In this document: positions 49,432-60,028 of the stretch, piece by piece
How positions within the stretch are numbered: the stretch's first letter is position 1
Layout of the letters: each line of letters opens with the position of its first letter
Assembly: GCA_005239165.1 (NCBI GenBank)
Contig: RAPG01000006.1
Coordinates: 186,001 to 250,000 of the forward strand
Origin: Allopusillimonas ginsengisoli
Lineage (GTDB): Bacteria; Pseudomonadota; Gammaproteobacteria; Burkholderiales; Burkholderiaceae_B
Reading direction: 5' to 3'
Length of the DNA: 64,000 nt
The notes under the pieces: generated by a model
Told to the model about the DNA's origin: nothing
Database searches by the model: none
What the model saw: only the letters and a program-made list of their open reading frames with translations
Program-made: the position numbers and the translations under genes

Positions 49432-50651
49432 TCATTGACCGCGAAGGCGAGTTCGATCCTGAAGACGCAGATATGCTGGAGACCGTCGATGATCGCCTGG
49501 ATTTTCTGTTGCGACATACGATCCCGCAGCTCGCGTCCCAGCCGCCATCTATACCTACGTACCTACTAACGCTTCAATACGTCCGGCAGCGCCTGTTGCG
49601 GGCACTCCCGCCGCCCGATACAGAAGATCTCTCAAAGCAGATAACAAGGGCAAAGAAACGAGCTCGCTCAATGGAGGCGAGGCTCAACGATATTGAGCCT
49701 AGAGCAGAACATCTGGAGTCGATGCTGAAACGCATTGAGGACGCCAACGAGGCTGCAGATCAATTGCCGGCCGATCTTGAGTCGCTTATTGAGGCACGGC
49801 AAATAATCACTACGGTTGCAGACAAAGCATCTGCCGACGGAGCTACGATTACGGCCACGCTAGCGTCAATTAAAGAACAAGAAGTCAATCTTCTCCGCAT
49901 TGACAGGAGCGCAACTGCAATCTTGGAAAGATGTGAAACAGCCTATGCGTCATCAACGAGCGTTGGCCTAGCGGCGGCATTTTCAGAGCGCTCAAAATCT
50001 TTGAATTCGTCAATTTATTTCTGGGTTGGCGGGCTGGTGATCTCTCTCATCACTGGCGGAATTTTTGGGTCAATCCAGCTTCATAAGATCTCATCTATTG
50101 TCGCCGATCCGAACGCGTCAGCTTGGCATCTCGTCTTTAACTTATTTCTATCCGTATTCTCAGTCGGAGCGCCAATTTGGTTTGCTTGGCTCGCGACTAA
50201 ACAAATTGGCCAGAGATTCAAGTTATCGGAAGACTATGCTTTCAAAGCCTCCATTTCTCGTGCCTATGAAGGTTATCGCCGTGAAGCAGCCCGAATAGAC
50301 GATGCTACCGAAGGTTCCAACATGGAAGCGCAACTCCTTCAGTCCGCGCTGACAAGGCTTGACGAGCTGCCGCTACGATTAGTAGAGGTGCCAACTCATG
50401 GAAGCCCGTGGTCAGAGATGCTTGCGTCCGATGCGGTGCGCGAGGCAGTTAAAACTATTCCCGGGTTTGCGCACCAAGTCAGGGGCTTTGCAGAAGACAG
50501 TATCGCCAAGTATAGAGGAGGCAAAAAAACAGGCCCAGTAAACAGCCGGTGCCCGAGGACACAGCCATCGATTAGCACTCGTCTGAAACGCAAAAGGCCG
50601 CTCAATTTCTCGATGGATTTCTATAGGCGCACAGAACCTGCCCCACAATAG
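49374..50651 (+). CDS. coiled-coil, two-helix membrane protein, candidate phage exclusion protein
   Basis: 425 residues. Acidic N-terminus, coiled coil about 90-215 (KQITRAKKRARSMEARLND), two membrane helices (IYFWVGGLVISLITGGIFG; FNLFLSVFSVGAPIWFAWLA), then a conserved-looking cytosolic block RFKLSEDYAFKASISRAYEG, YRREAAR, ALTRLDELPLRLVE, THGSPWSEML and a basic tail. On the plus strand, in the same slot as the HNH gene of the first prophage. Role inferred from layout. Confidence 0.65.
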   Translation: MPAVDRADLINEAQSILSLIIDREGEFDPEDADMLETVDDRLDFLLRHTIPQLASQPPSIPTYLLTLQYVRQRLLRALPPPDTEDLSKQITRAKKRARSMEARLNDIEPRAEHLESMLKRIEDANEAADQLPADLESLIEARQIITTVADKASADGATITATLASIKEQEVNLLRIDRSATAILERCETAYASSTSVGLAAAFSERSKSLNSSIYFWVGGLVISLITGGIFGSIQLHKISSIVADPNASAWHLVFNLFLSVFSVGAPIWFAWLATKQIGQRFKLSEDYAFKASISRAYEGYRREAARIDDATEGSNMEAQLLQSALTRLDELPLRLVEVPTHGSPWSEMLASDAVREAVKTIPGFAHQVRGFAEDSIAKYRGGKKTGPVNSRCPRTQPSISTRLKRKRPLNFSMDFYRRTEPAPQ

Positions 50652-50654
50652 CGC

Positions 50655-50957
50655 CTAAGAAAGGCCACAACATTGCTTATCTTTTTTGAACCAGCCGCGC
50701 CCGGGCCGATAGAAATACGGATCCATCGCCTTGTTACGGATCGCTTTATGTCGCGCCTGGCGCCATGAGCGGGCCTCGATAGCAGCCAGTACGTTGTCGT
50801 GCGGGCCGTGACCCAGAATCGCTCTGCTCTCTTGCTCGTACAAAATGATGATCACGTTAGCCGTCGTTTTTTGGCCAGTATGACCAGCCTCCACGTACGC
50901 AGCCGTTCCAGCCCTCTGATTGGGCAAAACCGAAGTCCTGTTCAATGCATGCGTCAC
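50655..50957 (-). CDS. phage protein, unknown function
   Basis: 100 residues from a GTG. IIILYEQESRAILGHGPHDN and AIEARSWRQARHKAIRNKAM, ending RPGRGWFKKDKQCCG. Convergent with the coiled-coil gene. Weak ribosome site; function unknown. Confidence 0.45.
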   Translation of the reverse strand: MTHALNRTSVLPNQRAGTAAYVEAGHTGQKTTANVIIILYEQESRAILGHGPHDNVLAAIEARSWRQARHKAIRNKAMDPYFYRPGRGWFKKDKQCCGLS

Positions 50958-51071
50958 CAGACATAACTACCATTCATAGTGAGCGGCCCGCCATTATGCC
51001 GCTTTGCGTTGTGGGTATATATTCCCGTTTTTATCTACAACCCTGCCGTCAATGCTGTCGTGAAATGCGCC

Positions 51072-51260
51072 CTAATGCTCGCACAGGCCCTCAATACTGC
51101 TTTCCAGCTTCGCCTGCTTGGCGCGCAGCACTGCAAGCTCGATATCCACCTCGGATTCAATACCGCACAGAATAGGCCGCAGTAGAAATGCGAGGATGCG
51201 GGTGGGGCCGCGATAGGTTAGATTAATCCTAACTTTATGCCTTGAAACACCTGTTAACAT
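51072..51260 (-). CDS. small phage protein, unknown function
   Basis: 62 residues: a beta-like VRINLTYRGPTRILAFLLRP start and a charged helix ELAVLRAKQAKLESSIEGL. Ribosome site distant. Tentative. Confidence 0.4.
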   Translation of the reverse strand: MLTGVSRHKVRINLTYRGPTRILAFLLRPILCGIESEVDIELAVLRAKQAKLESSIEGLCEH

Positions 51261-51291
51261 TTAGCGCTCAACCTCATCACAGGAGAGCAAC

Positions 51292-51606
51292 TTGGCAACC
51301 ACTTTCAGCATGGCATACGACAACGACCCAGAAGGGTTTCAGAAACGGGTAGAGGCACAACTGCACGCTCAATCCATTGCGATAGCCGCTGCGCTAGCCC
51401 TAGCGGCTAAACATGACATCCATAAGGAGGTCTCGCTTGGCCACCAGCAAAGCCGCATCAGCGAGGTCGATTCCAAAGATAGGCTGCTCCCTATCAATGA
51501 CAGAGACAAGCTCTACGCAATGCAGCACTTGAGCGACATATTTGCAGAAGCAAGAAAAATACTGGCTGTCGAATTCCCGTCTGATAACACAAAGCCATCC
51601 AGCTAA
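51292..51606 (+). CDS. small phage protein, unknown function
   Basis: 104 residues from TTG with AGGAGAG upstream. Ala-rich helix (AQSIAIAAALALAAKHDI) and a second helical region (DKLYAMQHLSDIFAEARKIL). Function unknown. Confidence 0.45.
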   Translation: MATTFSMAYDNDPEGFQKRVEAQLHAQSIAIAAALALAAKHDIHKEVSLGHQQSRISEVDSKDRLLPINDRDKLYAMQHLSDIFAEARKILAVEFPSDNTKPSS

Positions 51607-51745
51607 TCAACCCACCTATTAGGAGGGAAAACAAAGCGGCCCATCGTGGGACAGGCCGCTTGCAAGGCACAACGAGGAGGAGACAACGGGTATCGGATAA
51701 TGGTATGTTGCAGATTAATACAACGACATTCCGATGGAGATATAC

Positions 51746-51991
51746 ATGAGCGAAATAAACGAAATTCTTGATGATTCTCGGCAAAGCGCAGGGTCTATCA
51801 CCGTGGACGATAAGGAACAGGAGTACCACATCGTTGGCTATAAAAATGTTCTTGTGCAGGTTCCTTGTGCCGATTTGATTGGCGCAGAGCGTCGATGTGC
51901 CGCTCTTGAGCGTTTGATACGTAAAGATGTGCCTGGAGATACTATCCTCGCCTTCATCGATCGTGCTAAGCATGATGGGCGTTGGATTTAA
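51746..51991 (+). CDS. small protein, unknown function
   Basis: 81 residues from ATG 51746 (GGAG upstream). MSEINEILDDSRQSAGSITV, beta segment QEYHIVGYKNVLVQVPCADL, then helix GAERRCAALERLIRK. Gene-like composition. Function unknown. Confidence 0.5.
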   Translation: MSEINEILDDSRQSAGSITVDDKEQEYHIVGYKNVLVQVPCADLIGAERRCAALERLIRKDVPGDTILAFIDRAKHDGRWI

Positions 51992-52036
51992 GGCTTAGGA
52001 GTACAAAAGCCCCGCACATGGTGAGGCTTCAAAAAC

Positions 52037-52327
52037 TCAAGGCGCAATCGCCCGCAGGTATTGTCGAGGTTTTTGAAATGCTTGGCTAGCATCTGATGTT
52101 ATGGTTTTCCACCAATATTCCGCATAGCTGCCATTCTTCCCTTCTGGCCGAGCAATACAGACTTGACCGCTTTCCTCAGCACACAAAGCACGCCAGACTC
52201 CTGTGCGGGCAACGGCCAGTTGGCGCTGCATCGCTCGCGGTGCCACATGATTCAGAATCTGCCGCATCTTGAACCGCCGACCTGGATACGCAGCCAGCAG
52301 ATCAATCACGTCACTTGCATACTTCAA
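52037..52327 (-). CDS. phage winged-helix-like protein, paralogue of 1933-2226
   Basis: 96 residues, TTG start overlapping the Q-like stop behind AGGAGG, as in the first prophage. MKYASDVIDLLAAYPGRRFK and NHVAPRAMQRQ are shared; the middle and end (YAEYWWKTITSDAS) have diverged. Part of the decayed prophage next to tRNA-Lys. Confidence 0.65.
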   Translation of the reverse strand: MKYASDVIDLLAAYPGRRFKMRQILNHVAPRAMQRQLAVARTGVWRALCAEESGQVCIARPEGKNGSYAEYWWKTITSDASQAFQKPRQYLRAIAP

Positions 52328-52541
52328 AGCAGCCTCCTACTCACCGCATCTTTGAACAACCCCAAGTAAAGCTTGTAATGGTGATCGGACAGCCATACGC
52401 CCGTCACCCTCCCTATCCAGCGCCTAGCTGCCTCTCGACGTTCGCGAGCCGGAAGGTCGGCGAACTTGGCGTTCTTCTGCGGATACTCGGCGGTAATCAC
52501 CATACTTTCATGGTGCGGCAGCGCCCGGTGCATGGCGTTTA
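52324..52541 (-). pseudogene. C-terminal fragment of the Q-like gene
   Basis: Frame matches residues about 53-122 of the intact copy (MHRALPHHESMVITAEYPQK, ARRWIGRVTGVWLSDHHYKL), about 90% alike, then breaks off at 52541 where the first copy continues. The N-terminal Trp-rich half is lost to a deletion reaching to the tRNA-Lys side. Confidence 0.8.
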
Positions 52542-52589
52542 CCGACTCGCTCAGAGCTGCACTTGAGAGGATAGGTCAAAAAAATCCCC

Positions 52590-52634
52590 ACCAAAATAAA
52601 ATGCGGGCTGCGTAAAAACTACGCAAACCCGCAT
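52590..52634 (-). terminator. terminator of tRNA-Lys
   Basis: On the minus strand ATGCGGG..TGCGTA/TACGCA..CCCGCAT nested stem then TTTTATTTT. Confidence 0.8.
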
Positions 52635-52641
52635 GAATACT

Positions 52642-52717
52642 TGGTGGGCTGTGGGCGGCTCGAACGCCCGACCTACGGATTAAGAGTCCGCTGCTCTACC
52701 AACTGAGCTAACAGCCC
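52642..52717 (-). tRNA. tRNA-Lys, anticodon CTT
   Basis: 76 bases with encoded CCA. Acceptor GGGCTGT/ACAGCCC, D-arm AGCTCAGTTGGTAGAGC, anticodon loop CTCTTAA (anticodon CTT), T-arm GGGCG-TTCGAGC-CGCCC. The decayed prophage lies on its 3' side, the usual integration side. Confidence 0.96.
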
Positions 52718-52790
52718 CGCGCTGCCAAGAAAAACAGTTTAGCGCGAAAATCCAGCCCACCTCGTAAAAAAATCTGCTTTCTTTTCGTGA

Positions 52791-53243
52791 TTAATCTTTA
52801 TTGCGATAGCTATCGTGACAGGCTTTGCAGCTCTTACCCACAGCGCCAAACGCCACCCGGAAAGCGTCAAAATCGCCTGCTTCGGCAGCAGCATCCAGTT
52901 TGGTTACAGCCTGTTTGAAGTCATCTTGCTTCTGTTTGAAACCCTCGGCGTCACTCCAGATGTTGGATTTGGCCTCGCCACCTTCGGTACCTGGTCCATA
53001 GGCAACCCATGGCAAGGCGGCAATGGTACTGAAAATGGCGACGTTTGCACGAATGGCCTCTGCATCAAACGGTGCCTCCTTCTTTGCCACTGGGGCCATC
53101 CGTCCAAAATGCGAGCCCATCAACGTCATGGCTGCCTCACGGTAATCGATAGCCGCGTCAGCGTCTTTAAACTGCGCACTGGCCGTTGAACACCCCAGAC
53201 CAACAACGGTTGCAATCGCAAACAGAGCAATGGATTTCTTCAT
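52791..53243 (-). CDS. cytochrome c'
   Basis: 150 residues from ATG 53243 (GAGGT upstream). Signal peptide (SIALFAIATVVGLGCSTASA) and a four-helix domain ending in the heme motif CKACHDSYRNKD. Periplasmic, high-spin heme; family binds NO or CO. Confidence 0.9.
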   Translation of the reverse strand: MKKSIALFAIATVVGLGCSTASAQFKDADAAIDYREAAMTLMGSHFGRMAPVAKKEAPFDAEAIRANVAIFSTIAALPWVAYGPGTEGGEAKSNIWSDAEGFKQKQDDFKQAVTKLDAAAEAGDFDAFRVAFGAVGKSCKACHDSYRNKD

Positions 53244-53321
53244 GGCTAACCTCAAAATACAATCAACAAATCGAAATCGGCAAACGTATATCTTGCGTTT
53301 GCCGACACCTTCTGTGAAACC

Positions 53322-54779
<1,458 letters not shown>

Positions 54780-54881
54780 TCAGATGCTGGGCCCAAGTGT
54801 TAGCTGTTTGTCCCGCCCCAGCACAAGAATCATCACGGTATCCTGCTATACTTTTCTGGCCTGCAACTTCCTGCCACCCTC

Positions 54882-55520
54882 ATGAAACTCATTGGTTCGC
54901 TCACAAGTCCTTACACCCGTAAAGTGCGTGTCGTGATGGCCGAGAAAAAGCTCGACTACGAGTTCGTCCTCGAAGATGTGTGGGCCATTGACAGCCACAT
55001 CCAGGACCACAATCCGCTAGGTAAGGTGCCCTGTCTCCTGATGGACGACAACGGTAGCCTGTTTGATTCCCGGGTCATTGTCGAATACCTGGATACGCTT
55101 TCTCCCGTTGGCCGTCTCATCCCACAACAGGGCCGCGACCGAGCCGCCACAAAGTGCTGGGAAGCCATTGCAGACGGGGTGCTCGACGCCGCCGTCAGCA
55201 TAGTCATTGAGCTCAACCGCAAGCCTGTCATCGAAGGCCTTCCCGTCTCTGATCAGCCCATCTCTCCAAAATGGATAGAGCGCCAGCGCGGCAAAATCAC
55301 TGCCGCCCTCAGCTCTATGGATCACAGTCTTGGCGATCAGCCGTTTTGCATGGGTGTCAATTTCAGCCTGGCTGATGTCGCTGTCGGTTGCGCCCTCAGT
55401 TATCTCGACCTGCGTCTTTCAGATATTAACTGGCGCGCACTGCATCCCAATCTGCACCGACTCTACGAGAAGCTGCAAGAACGCCCTTCGTTTACGAGCA
55501 CCGAGCCTCCCGCCGTCTGA
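54882..55520 (+). CDS. glutathione S-transferase-like protein
   Basis: 212 residues. Thioredoxin-like N-domain MKLIGSLTSPYTRKVRVVMA (Ser in the catalytic place), NPLGKVPCLLMDDNGSLFDS (cis-Pro and Ser/Asp glutathione loop), helical C-domain with FSLADVAVGCALSYLD. Cytosolic; substrate unknown. Confidence 0.88.
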   Translation: MKLIGSLTSPYTRKVRVVMAEKKLDYEFVLEDVWAIDSHIQDHNPLGKVPCLLMDDNGSLFDSRVIVEYLDTLSPVGRLIPQQGRDRAATKCWEAIADGVLDAAVSIVIELNRKPVIEGLPVSDQPISPKWIERQRGKITAALSSMDHSLGDQPFCMGVNFSLADVAVGCALSYLDLRLSDINWRALHPNLHRLYEKLQERPSFTSTEPPAV

Positions 55521-55558
55521 ACATCAACGGGCTGGCAGGCATTGCAAAGCCAGTGCTC

Positions 55559-55620
55559 GCACCAAGAAAACAGCCGCCATATGAATTAGTCTCATAGGGC
55601 GGCCGTTTTTTTCTTGGTGC
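55559..55620. terminator. bidirectional terminator between the gst and mnmA genes
   Basis: GCACCAAGAAAA and TTTTCTTGGTGC enclose GCCGCC/GGGCGGC, with A- and T-runs on both sides, serving two converging genes. Confidence 0.88.
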
Positions 55621-55636
55621 GGTTCCACGCTAGCCT

Positions 55637-56749
55637 TTAAGCGATAATGCCGCCCCCCAGGCAAATATCACCTGAGTACAGCACCGCTGACTGCCCAGGC
55701 GTCACAGCCCATTGATTTTCACTAAAGCCAAGACTGAAACCACCAGCAGTCAATTCACTCAATACGCAGTCGGCATCAGGCTGTCGATAACGAGTTTTGG
55801 CCGCGTACTTGCCGGGTGCAGGTGGCTCACCCGCCACCCAACTGGCATCCTGAGCCTGCAGCGTGTTGCTCAGCAACCAGGGGTGGTCATGACCTTGCAC
55901 CACATACAGGGTGTTGGCAGCAATATCTTTGCGAGCGCTAAACCATGCGTCAGAAGTACCATCTTCATTCTGCCGCCCCTTGACCCCGCCAATACCCAGT
56001 CCTTTACGTTGCCCCAGGGTGTAAAACGCCAGGCCCTGGTGCTTGCCGACTACGATACCCTCTGGGGTTTTAATGGGCCCAGGTTTTGTGGGCAAATACC
56101 GGTTAAGAAACTCACGAAACGGTCGCTCACCAATAAAACAAATACCGGTAGAGTCCTTTTTTGCCGCATTAGGCAACTGCAGCGACTCTGCGATGCGACG
56201 CACTTCAGTTTTGGGGATTTCACCTAGCGGAAACAAGGTACGTTCCAGTTGTGCCTGATTCAGCCGGTGCAGAAAATAGCTCTGATCTTTTGTATGATCG
56301 ACCGCCTTTAGTAACTGAAAGCTCTCGCCCCCGCTAATGGCAACACGACGTACGCGGGCATAATGACCCGTGGCTATATGATCGGCACCCAGCGTCATGG
56401 CATGATCAAGAAAAGCCTTGAATTTGATCTCTGCATTGCAAAGTACGTCGGGGTTAGGTGTACGGCCGGCCGAATACTCACGCAGAAAGTCAGCAAATAC
56501 ACGGTCTTTATACTCGGCAGCAAAATTGACGGCTTCGATGTCTACACCAACAACGTCTGCAACGCTGACTGCATCCAGCCAGTCTTGCCGGGAAGAACAA
56601 TATTCAGAATCATCGTCGTCTTCCCAGTTTTTCATGTACAGGCCGAGTACATCGTAGCCTTGCTGCTTTAGCAGCCAGGCAGTTACGGAGGAATCGACTC
56701 CTCCCGACATGCCCACCACGACACGCCCTTTTGATCCAGTTTTAGTCAT
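55637..56749 (-). CDS. mnmA: tRNA 2-thiouridylase
   Basis: 370 residues. PP-loop [43 protein letters not shown] (first catalytic Cys), [26 protein letters not shown] (second Cys). Thiolates U34 of Lys, Glu and Gln tRNAs. Confidence 0.96.
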   Translation of the reverse strand: MTKTGSKGRVVVGMSGGVDSSVTAWLLKQQGYDVLGLYMKNWEDDDDSEYCSSRQDWLDAVSVADVVGVDIEAVNFAAEYKDRVFADFLREYSAGRTPNPDVLCNAEIKFKAFLDHAMTLGADHIATGHYARVRRVAISGGESFQLLKAVDHTKDQSYFLHRLNQAQLERTLFPLGEIPKTEVRRIAESLQLPNAAKKDSTGICFIGERPFREFLNRYLPTKPGPIKTPEGIVVGKHQGLAFYTLGQRKGLGIGGVKGRQNEDGTSDAWFSARKDIAANTLYVVQGHDHPWLLSNTLQAQDASWVAGEPPAPGKYAAKTRYRQPDADCVLSELTAGGFSLGFSENQWAVTPGQSAVLYSGDICLGGGIIA

Positions 56750-56971
56750 AGAGATATTTTAAACGGGTATGGGTCCCCGCGCAGGCCCAGTCTTGCCTGT
56801 GCAACTCAACAGGCCGCGCCCCAGCACGCACGCACTACGGAATGCGCATTACGCCAAGCCATAACATGAGCAAATCAGGCGTTGTGAGAAAAAGAATAAC
56901 GGCCACACTGTATGGCCGGCAAAGAGAGGCTTGAACCGATACGCCCCTCGCTACCCAATACTACATACAGA

Positions 56972-58384
56972 TTAGCGCTGCGGAATCATCTTCCCGGGGT
57001 TAAGAATATTATTGGGATCAAAGGCTTGCTTCAGGCTGGACATTAAATCAAGCGCATCTTGCCCATGTTCTTCCAGCATAAAGGCCATTTTATGCAGCCC
57101 TACGCCATGTTCGCCTGTGCAAGTGCCATCCATGCGAATGGCGCGTTGAACCAGGCGATGATTGATGCCTTCAGACTCTTCCCACTCTTGCGGGTTATCG
57201 GGGTCTAGCAGCATTAGCACATGAAAATTGCCGTCGCCCACATGGCCAACAATGGTGTAAGGAAAGCTTGCCTGATCCAGCTCGGCCGCCGTCTCGCCGA
57301 CACATTCGGCCAGACGCGAGATGGGCACACACACATCTGTTGTACTAGAACGGCATCCTGGCCGCAGCTGGATACCGGCAAAATAGGCGTTATGTCGGGC
57401 AGTCCATAGACGACTGCGATCTTCGGGCTGATCAGCCCACTCAAAATCGAGGCCACCGTTTTCACGTGCAATATCTTGCACAATACCGGCCTGCTCTTTG
57501 ACCCCTGCCGGGCTGCCATGAAATTCAAACAGTAGCAGTGGCGACTCTTGCAGCGTCAGCTTGCTATAGGCATTCGTCGCCTTGACCGCAAAGGTATCCA
57601 TGAACTCAACCCGGGCCACCGGAACACCCATCTGGATAATCTCGATGACACTACGCACGGCGGCATCAAGTGTCGGAAAATTGCAGATTGCGGCCGAAAT
57701 CGCCTCAGGTTGCGGATACAGGCGCACGGTCACCTCAGTGATAATACCGAGCGTGCCTTCGCTGCCCACAAAGATACGGGTAAGGTCATACCCCGCCGAT
57801 GACTTGCGCGCCCTATTGGCGGTTTCGATAATACGCCCGTCTGCCGTCACCACCTTGAGCGACATCACATTTTCGCGCATCGTGCCATAACGCACTGCGT
57901 TAGTGCCCGAGGCCCGTGTGGCAGCCATTCCGCCCAACGTTGCATCAGCTCCCGGATCTATCGGGAAAAACAGTCCTGTATTGCGGATTTCATCGTTCAG
58001 CTGCTTGCGCGTGACACCTGCCTCAACCGTTGCGGTAAAGTCTTCGGCGTGGATGGCGACCACGCGGTTCATTCCCGACAGATCAAGGCTGATGCCACCT
58101 TGCACTGCCAGCAAATGACCTTCCAGCGACGAGCCCACACCATAGGGGATTAGCGCCACACTATGTTTATGGCAGTGTTGTGCCACCCACGCAACATCCT
58201 CAGTGCTCTGAGCAAAAACGACTCCGTCAGGCAGCATGGCCGGGTACGGAGACTCGTCGCGACCATGATGCTCTCTTACCGCGTGGGCAGTAGAAAATCG
58301 ATCGCCGAATTTCGCGATAAGCGCATCCAGAAAGCCAGAAGGGATTTCACGGCGTACTGACTGGACCGACATTGGAGCGTTCAT
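56972..58384 (-). CDS. FAD-linked oxidase, D-lactate/glycolate dehydrogenase type
   Basis: 470 residues. PCMH FAD domain: VALIPYGVGSSLEGHLLAVQ, TVEAGVTRKQLNDEIRNTGL, GADATLGGMAATRASGTNAV, GYDLTRIFVGSEGTLGIITE. C-terminal domain with VGHVGDGNFHVLMLLDP and GTCTGEHGVGLHK. Probably a D-lactate dehydrogenase of the DLD/GlcD family; substrate not proven. Confidence 0.88.
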   Translation of the reverse strand: MNAPMSVQSVRREIPSGFLDALIAKFGDRFSTAHAVREHHGRDESPYPAMLPDGVVFAQSTEDVAWVAQHCHKHSVALIPYGVGSSLEGHLLAVQGGISLDLSGMNRVVAIHAEDFTATVEAGVTRKQLNDEIRNTGLFFPIDPGADATLGGMAATRASGTNAVRYGTMRENVMSLKVVTADGRIIETANRARKSSAGYDLTRIFVGSEGTLGIITEVTVRLYPQPEAISAAICNFPTLDAAVRSVIEIIQMGVPVARVEFMDTFAVKATNAYSKLTLQESPLLLFEFHGSPAGVKEQAGIVQDIARENGGLDFEWADQPEDRSRLWTARHNAYFAGIQLRPGCRSSTTDVCVPISRLAECVGETAAELDQASFPYTIVGHVGDGNFHVLMLLDPDNPQEWEESEGINHRLVQRAIRMDGTCTGEHGVGLHKMAFMLEEHGQDALDLMSSLKQAFDPNNILNPGKMIPQR

Positions 58385-58462
58385 GCTGATTCCTTAATGC
58401 TGACTGAGGTCTGTTGCGACAGGCATTTCAGTTACATGCCGCACCGACCGACAGTAATTGTT

Positions 58463-59557
58463 TTATGCATGTGTTCCGGCAAGCGAATCTGCTGGCTTGG
58501 AGTTTTTCTGACGGCGATTTTGGACGGCAAGTGCTAGTCGCTCAAGTACCTGCACAGTGGAGTCCCAGTCTATGCAGCCATCGGTAATGCTCTGGCCATA
58601 GGTGAGCGGCTGCCCCTCGACCATGTCTTGACGCCCGCCCACAAGGTTGCTCTCGACCATAACCCCAAAAAGACAGTGGCTGCCTGCCTCCATCTGTTTG
58701 GATACGTCTTCAAGCACCAAGGGTTGATTGCGATAATCTTTGTTGCTGTTGGCGTGGCTGGCATCCACCATGATACGCGGCTGCAGACCTGTTTTGACCA
58801 GCATCTGACAAGCCAAGTCTACACTTTCAGAATCATAGTTGGGCGCCTTGCCGCCTCGCAATATGAGGTGGCAGTCGTCATTACCTACTGTAGACACGAT
58901 CGCCGAGTGACCGCCCTTGGTAACAGAAAGAAAATGGTGTGGCCTGGAGGCTGCCTGGATGGCGTCAAGCGCAATTTTCGTATTGCCATCTGTACCATTT
59001 TTGAACCCCACCGGGCACGACAGGCCTGACGCCAGCTCTCGATGCACCTGGCTCTCGGTAGTGCGCGCGCCAATAGCTCCCCACGACACCAGGTCAGCGA
59101 TGTATTGCGGCGTAATCATATCGAGAAACTCGCAGCCTGCCGGCAAGCCCAGACTGTTTATATTGATAAGCAGTTCGCGTGCTGTGCGCAGGCCCTGATT
59201 AATATTAAAGCTGCCGTCCAGCCCGGGATCGTTGATCAGCCCCTTCCACCCCACAGTCGTGCGCGGCTTCTCAAAATACACTCGCATGATGATTTCGAGA
59301 TCACCCTTGAAACGCTGCCGTTCTGCCGCAAGACGCTTGGCGTAATCCAGCGCTGCGACCGGATTATGAATGGAACATGGCCCCACCACCACGACCAGAC
59401 GGTCATCATCACCTTTGAGCACCTTGTGCACTGCCTTGCGGGCATCATAGACCGTTGCGGAGATGGCGGTGGTGCATGGAAACTCACGCATGATGTGGGC
59501 AGGCGGGCTTAGCTCTTTGATTTCTCGAATACGTAAATCATCGGTGTTATGCGACAC
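58463..59557 (-). CDS. aroG: DAHP synthase (class I)
   Basis: 364 residues; AGGAG before the ATG. VVVGPCSIHNPVAALDYAKR binds PEP, IIMRVYFEKPRTTVGWKGLI, GLPAGCEFLDMITPQY, SVTKGGHSAIVSTVGNDDCH, MVDASHANSNKDY. First step of aromatic amino acid synthesis. A Phe-rich leader and a terminator precede it, so the isoenzyme is probably under Phe attenuation and may be the Phe- or Tyr-sensitive form. Confidence 0.95.
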   Translation of the reverse strand: MSHNTDDLRIREIKELSPPAHIMREFPCTTAISATVYDARKAVHKVLKGDDDRLVVVVGPCSIHNPVAALDYAKRLAAERQRFKGDLEIIMRVYFEKPRTTVGWKGLINDPGLDGSFNINQGLRTARELLININSLGLPAGCEFLDMITPQYIADLVSWGAIGARTTESQVHRELASGLSCPVGFKNGTDGNTKIALDAIQAASRPHHFLSVTKGGHSAIVSTVGNDDCHLILRGGKAPNYDSESVDLACQMLVKTGLQPRIMVDASHANSNKDYRNQPLVLEDVSKQMEAGSHCLFGVMVESNLVGGRQDMVEGQPLTYGQSITDGCIDWDSTVQVLERLALAVQNRRQKNSKPADSLAGTHA

Positions 59558-59596
59558 AATGTGACTCCTGGGGTTATACCTGCCTGCCTGCGGAAC

Positions 59597-59632
59597 AAAA
59601 AAGCCGCCTAGCGAAGCTGGCGGCTTTTTTGA
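59597..59632 (-). terminator. attenuator hairpin upstream of the DAHP synthase gene
   Basis: On the minus strand AAAAAAGCCGCC, AGCTTCGCTA, GGCGGCTTTTTT, 40 bases before the ATG of aroG. Its 5' arm CGCCAGC (59616-59622 on the complementary reading) can pair instead with GCTGGCG in the leader (59678-59684), a classic antiterminator. Confidence 0.85.
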
Positions 59633-59644
59633 GGAATTTGGGAA

Positions 59645-59734
59645 CTAGCTTGAACGTGTACAGCGTATCCCTTCCTGCGCCAGCGGCCTAGGAAACGTAA
59701 AAAAATAAAAGGTAAAGCGGTTTACGGTACACAT
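59645..59734 (-). CDS. Phe-rich attenuator leader peptide
   Basis: 29 codons: MCTVNRFTFYFFTFPRP then LAQEGIRCTRSS. Codons 7-14 hold five TTT Phe codons and one Tyr. E. coli pheA leader has the same kind of Phe run. Ribosome stalling there would expose GCTGGCG at codons 17-19 for antiterminator pairing. The ATG is only seven bases from the -10, so the true start may differ. Confidence 0.75.
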   Translation of the reverse strand: MCTVNRFTFYFFTFPRPLAQEGIRCTRSS

Positions 59735-59741
59735 GCTAGTG

Positions 59742-59771
59742 ATACTACCACACAAATGCAGGCCCCAACAA
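59742..59771 (-). promoter_or_regulatory. promoter of the aroG leader
   Basis: -35 TTGTTG (59766-59771), 18 bases, -10 TAGTAT (59742-59747), reading leftward. A 7-bp tandem repeat begins 12 bases upstream of the -35. Confidence 0.6.
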
Positions 59772-59783
59772 TGCCATAGCCGA

Positions 59784-59916
59784 CACCTGACACCTGACAC
59801 CTGACACCTGATACCTGACACCTGATACCTGACACCTGATACCTGACACCTGATACCTGATACCTGATACCTGATACCTGATACCTGATACCTGATACCT
59901 GATACCTGATACCCGA
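59784..59916. repeat. 7-bp tandem repeat, 19 units
   Basis: (C/T)ACCTGA repeated 19 times over 133 bases; one C/T position alternates early, then settles to T. Upstream of the aroG leader promoter, and not a multiple of three, so any frame through it shifts with copy number. Confidence 0.92.
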
Positions 59917-60028
59917 TACCATGATGGGACGCTGCAAATAGGGCCACACCCGCTGCGAACGCGAAGTTGCAGGCATGCAGCTTGCTGGAAGTCTTGGCAG
60001 AAAACGACTCGTATCTGCCTAGATGGGC

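Noticed and set aside
59784..59916. Possible CRISPR array
   Set aside because: Units are 7 bp with no spacers.
59645..59976. Long minus-strand frames reading repeated YQVSGIR units
   Set aside because: They are translations of the 7-bp tandem repeat; 7 is not a multiple of 3, so several frames stay open by chance. Only the Phe-rich leader part is kept.
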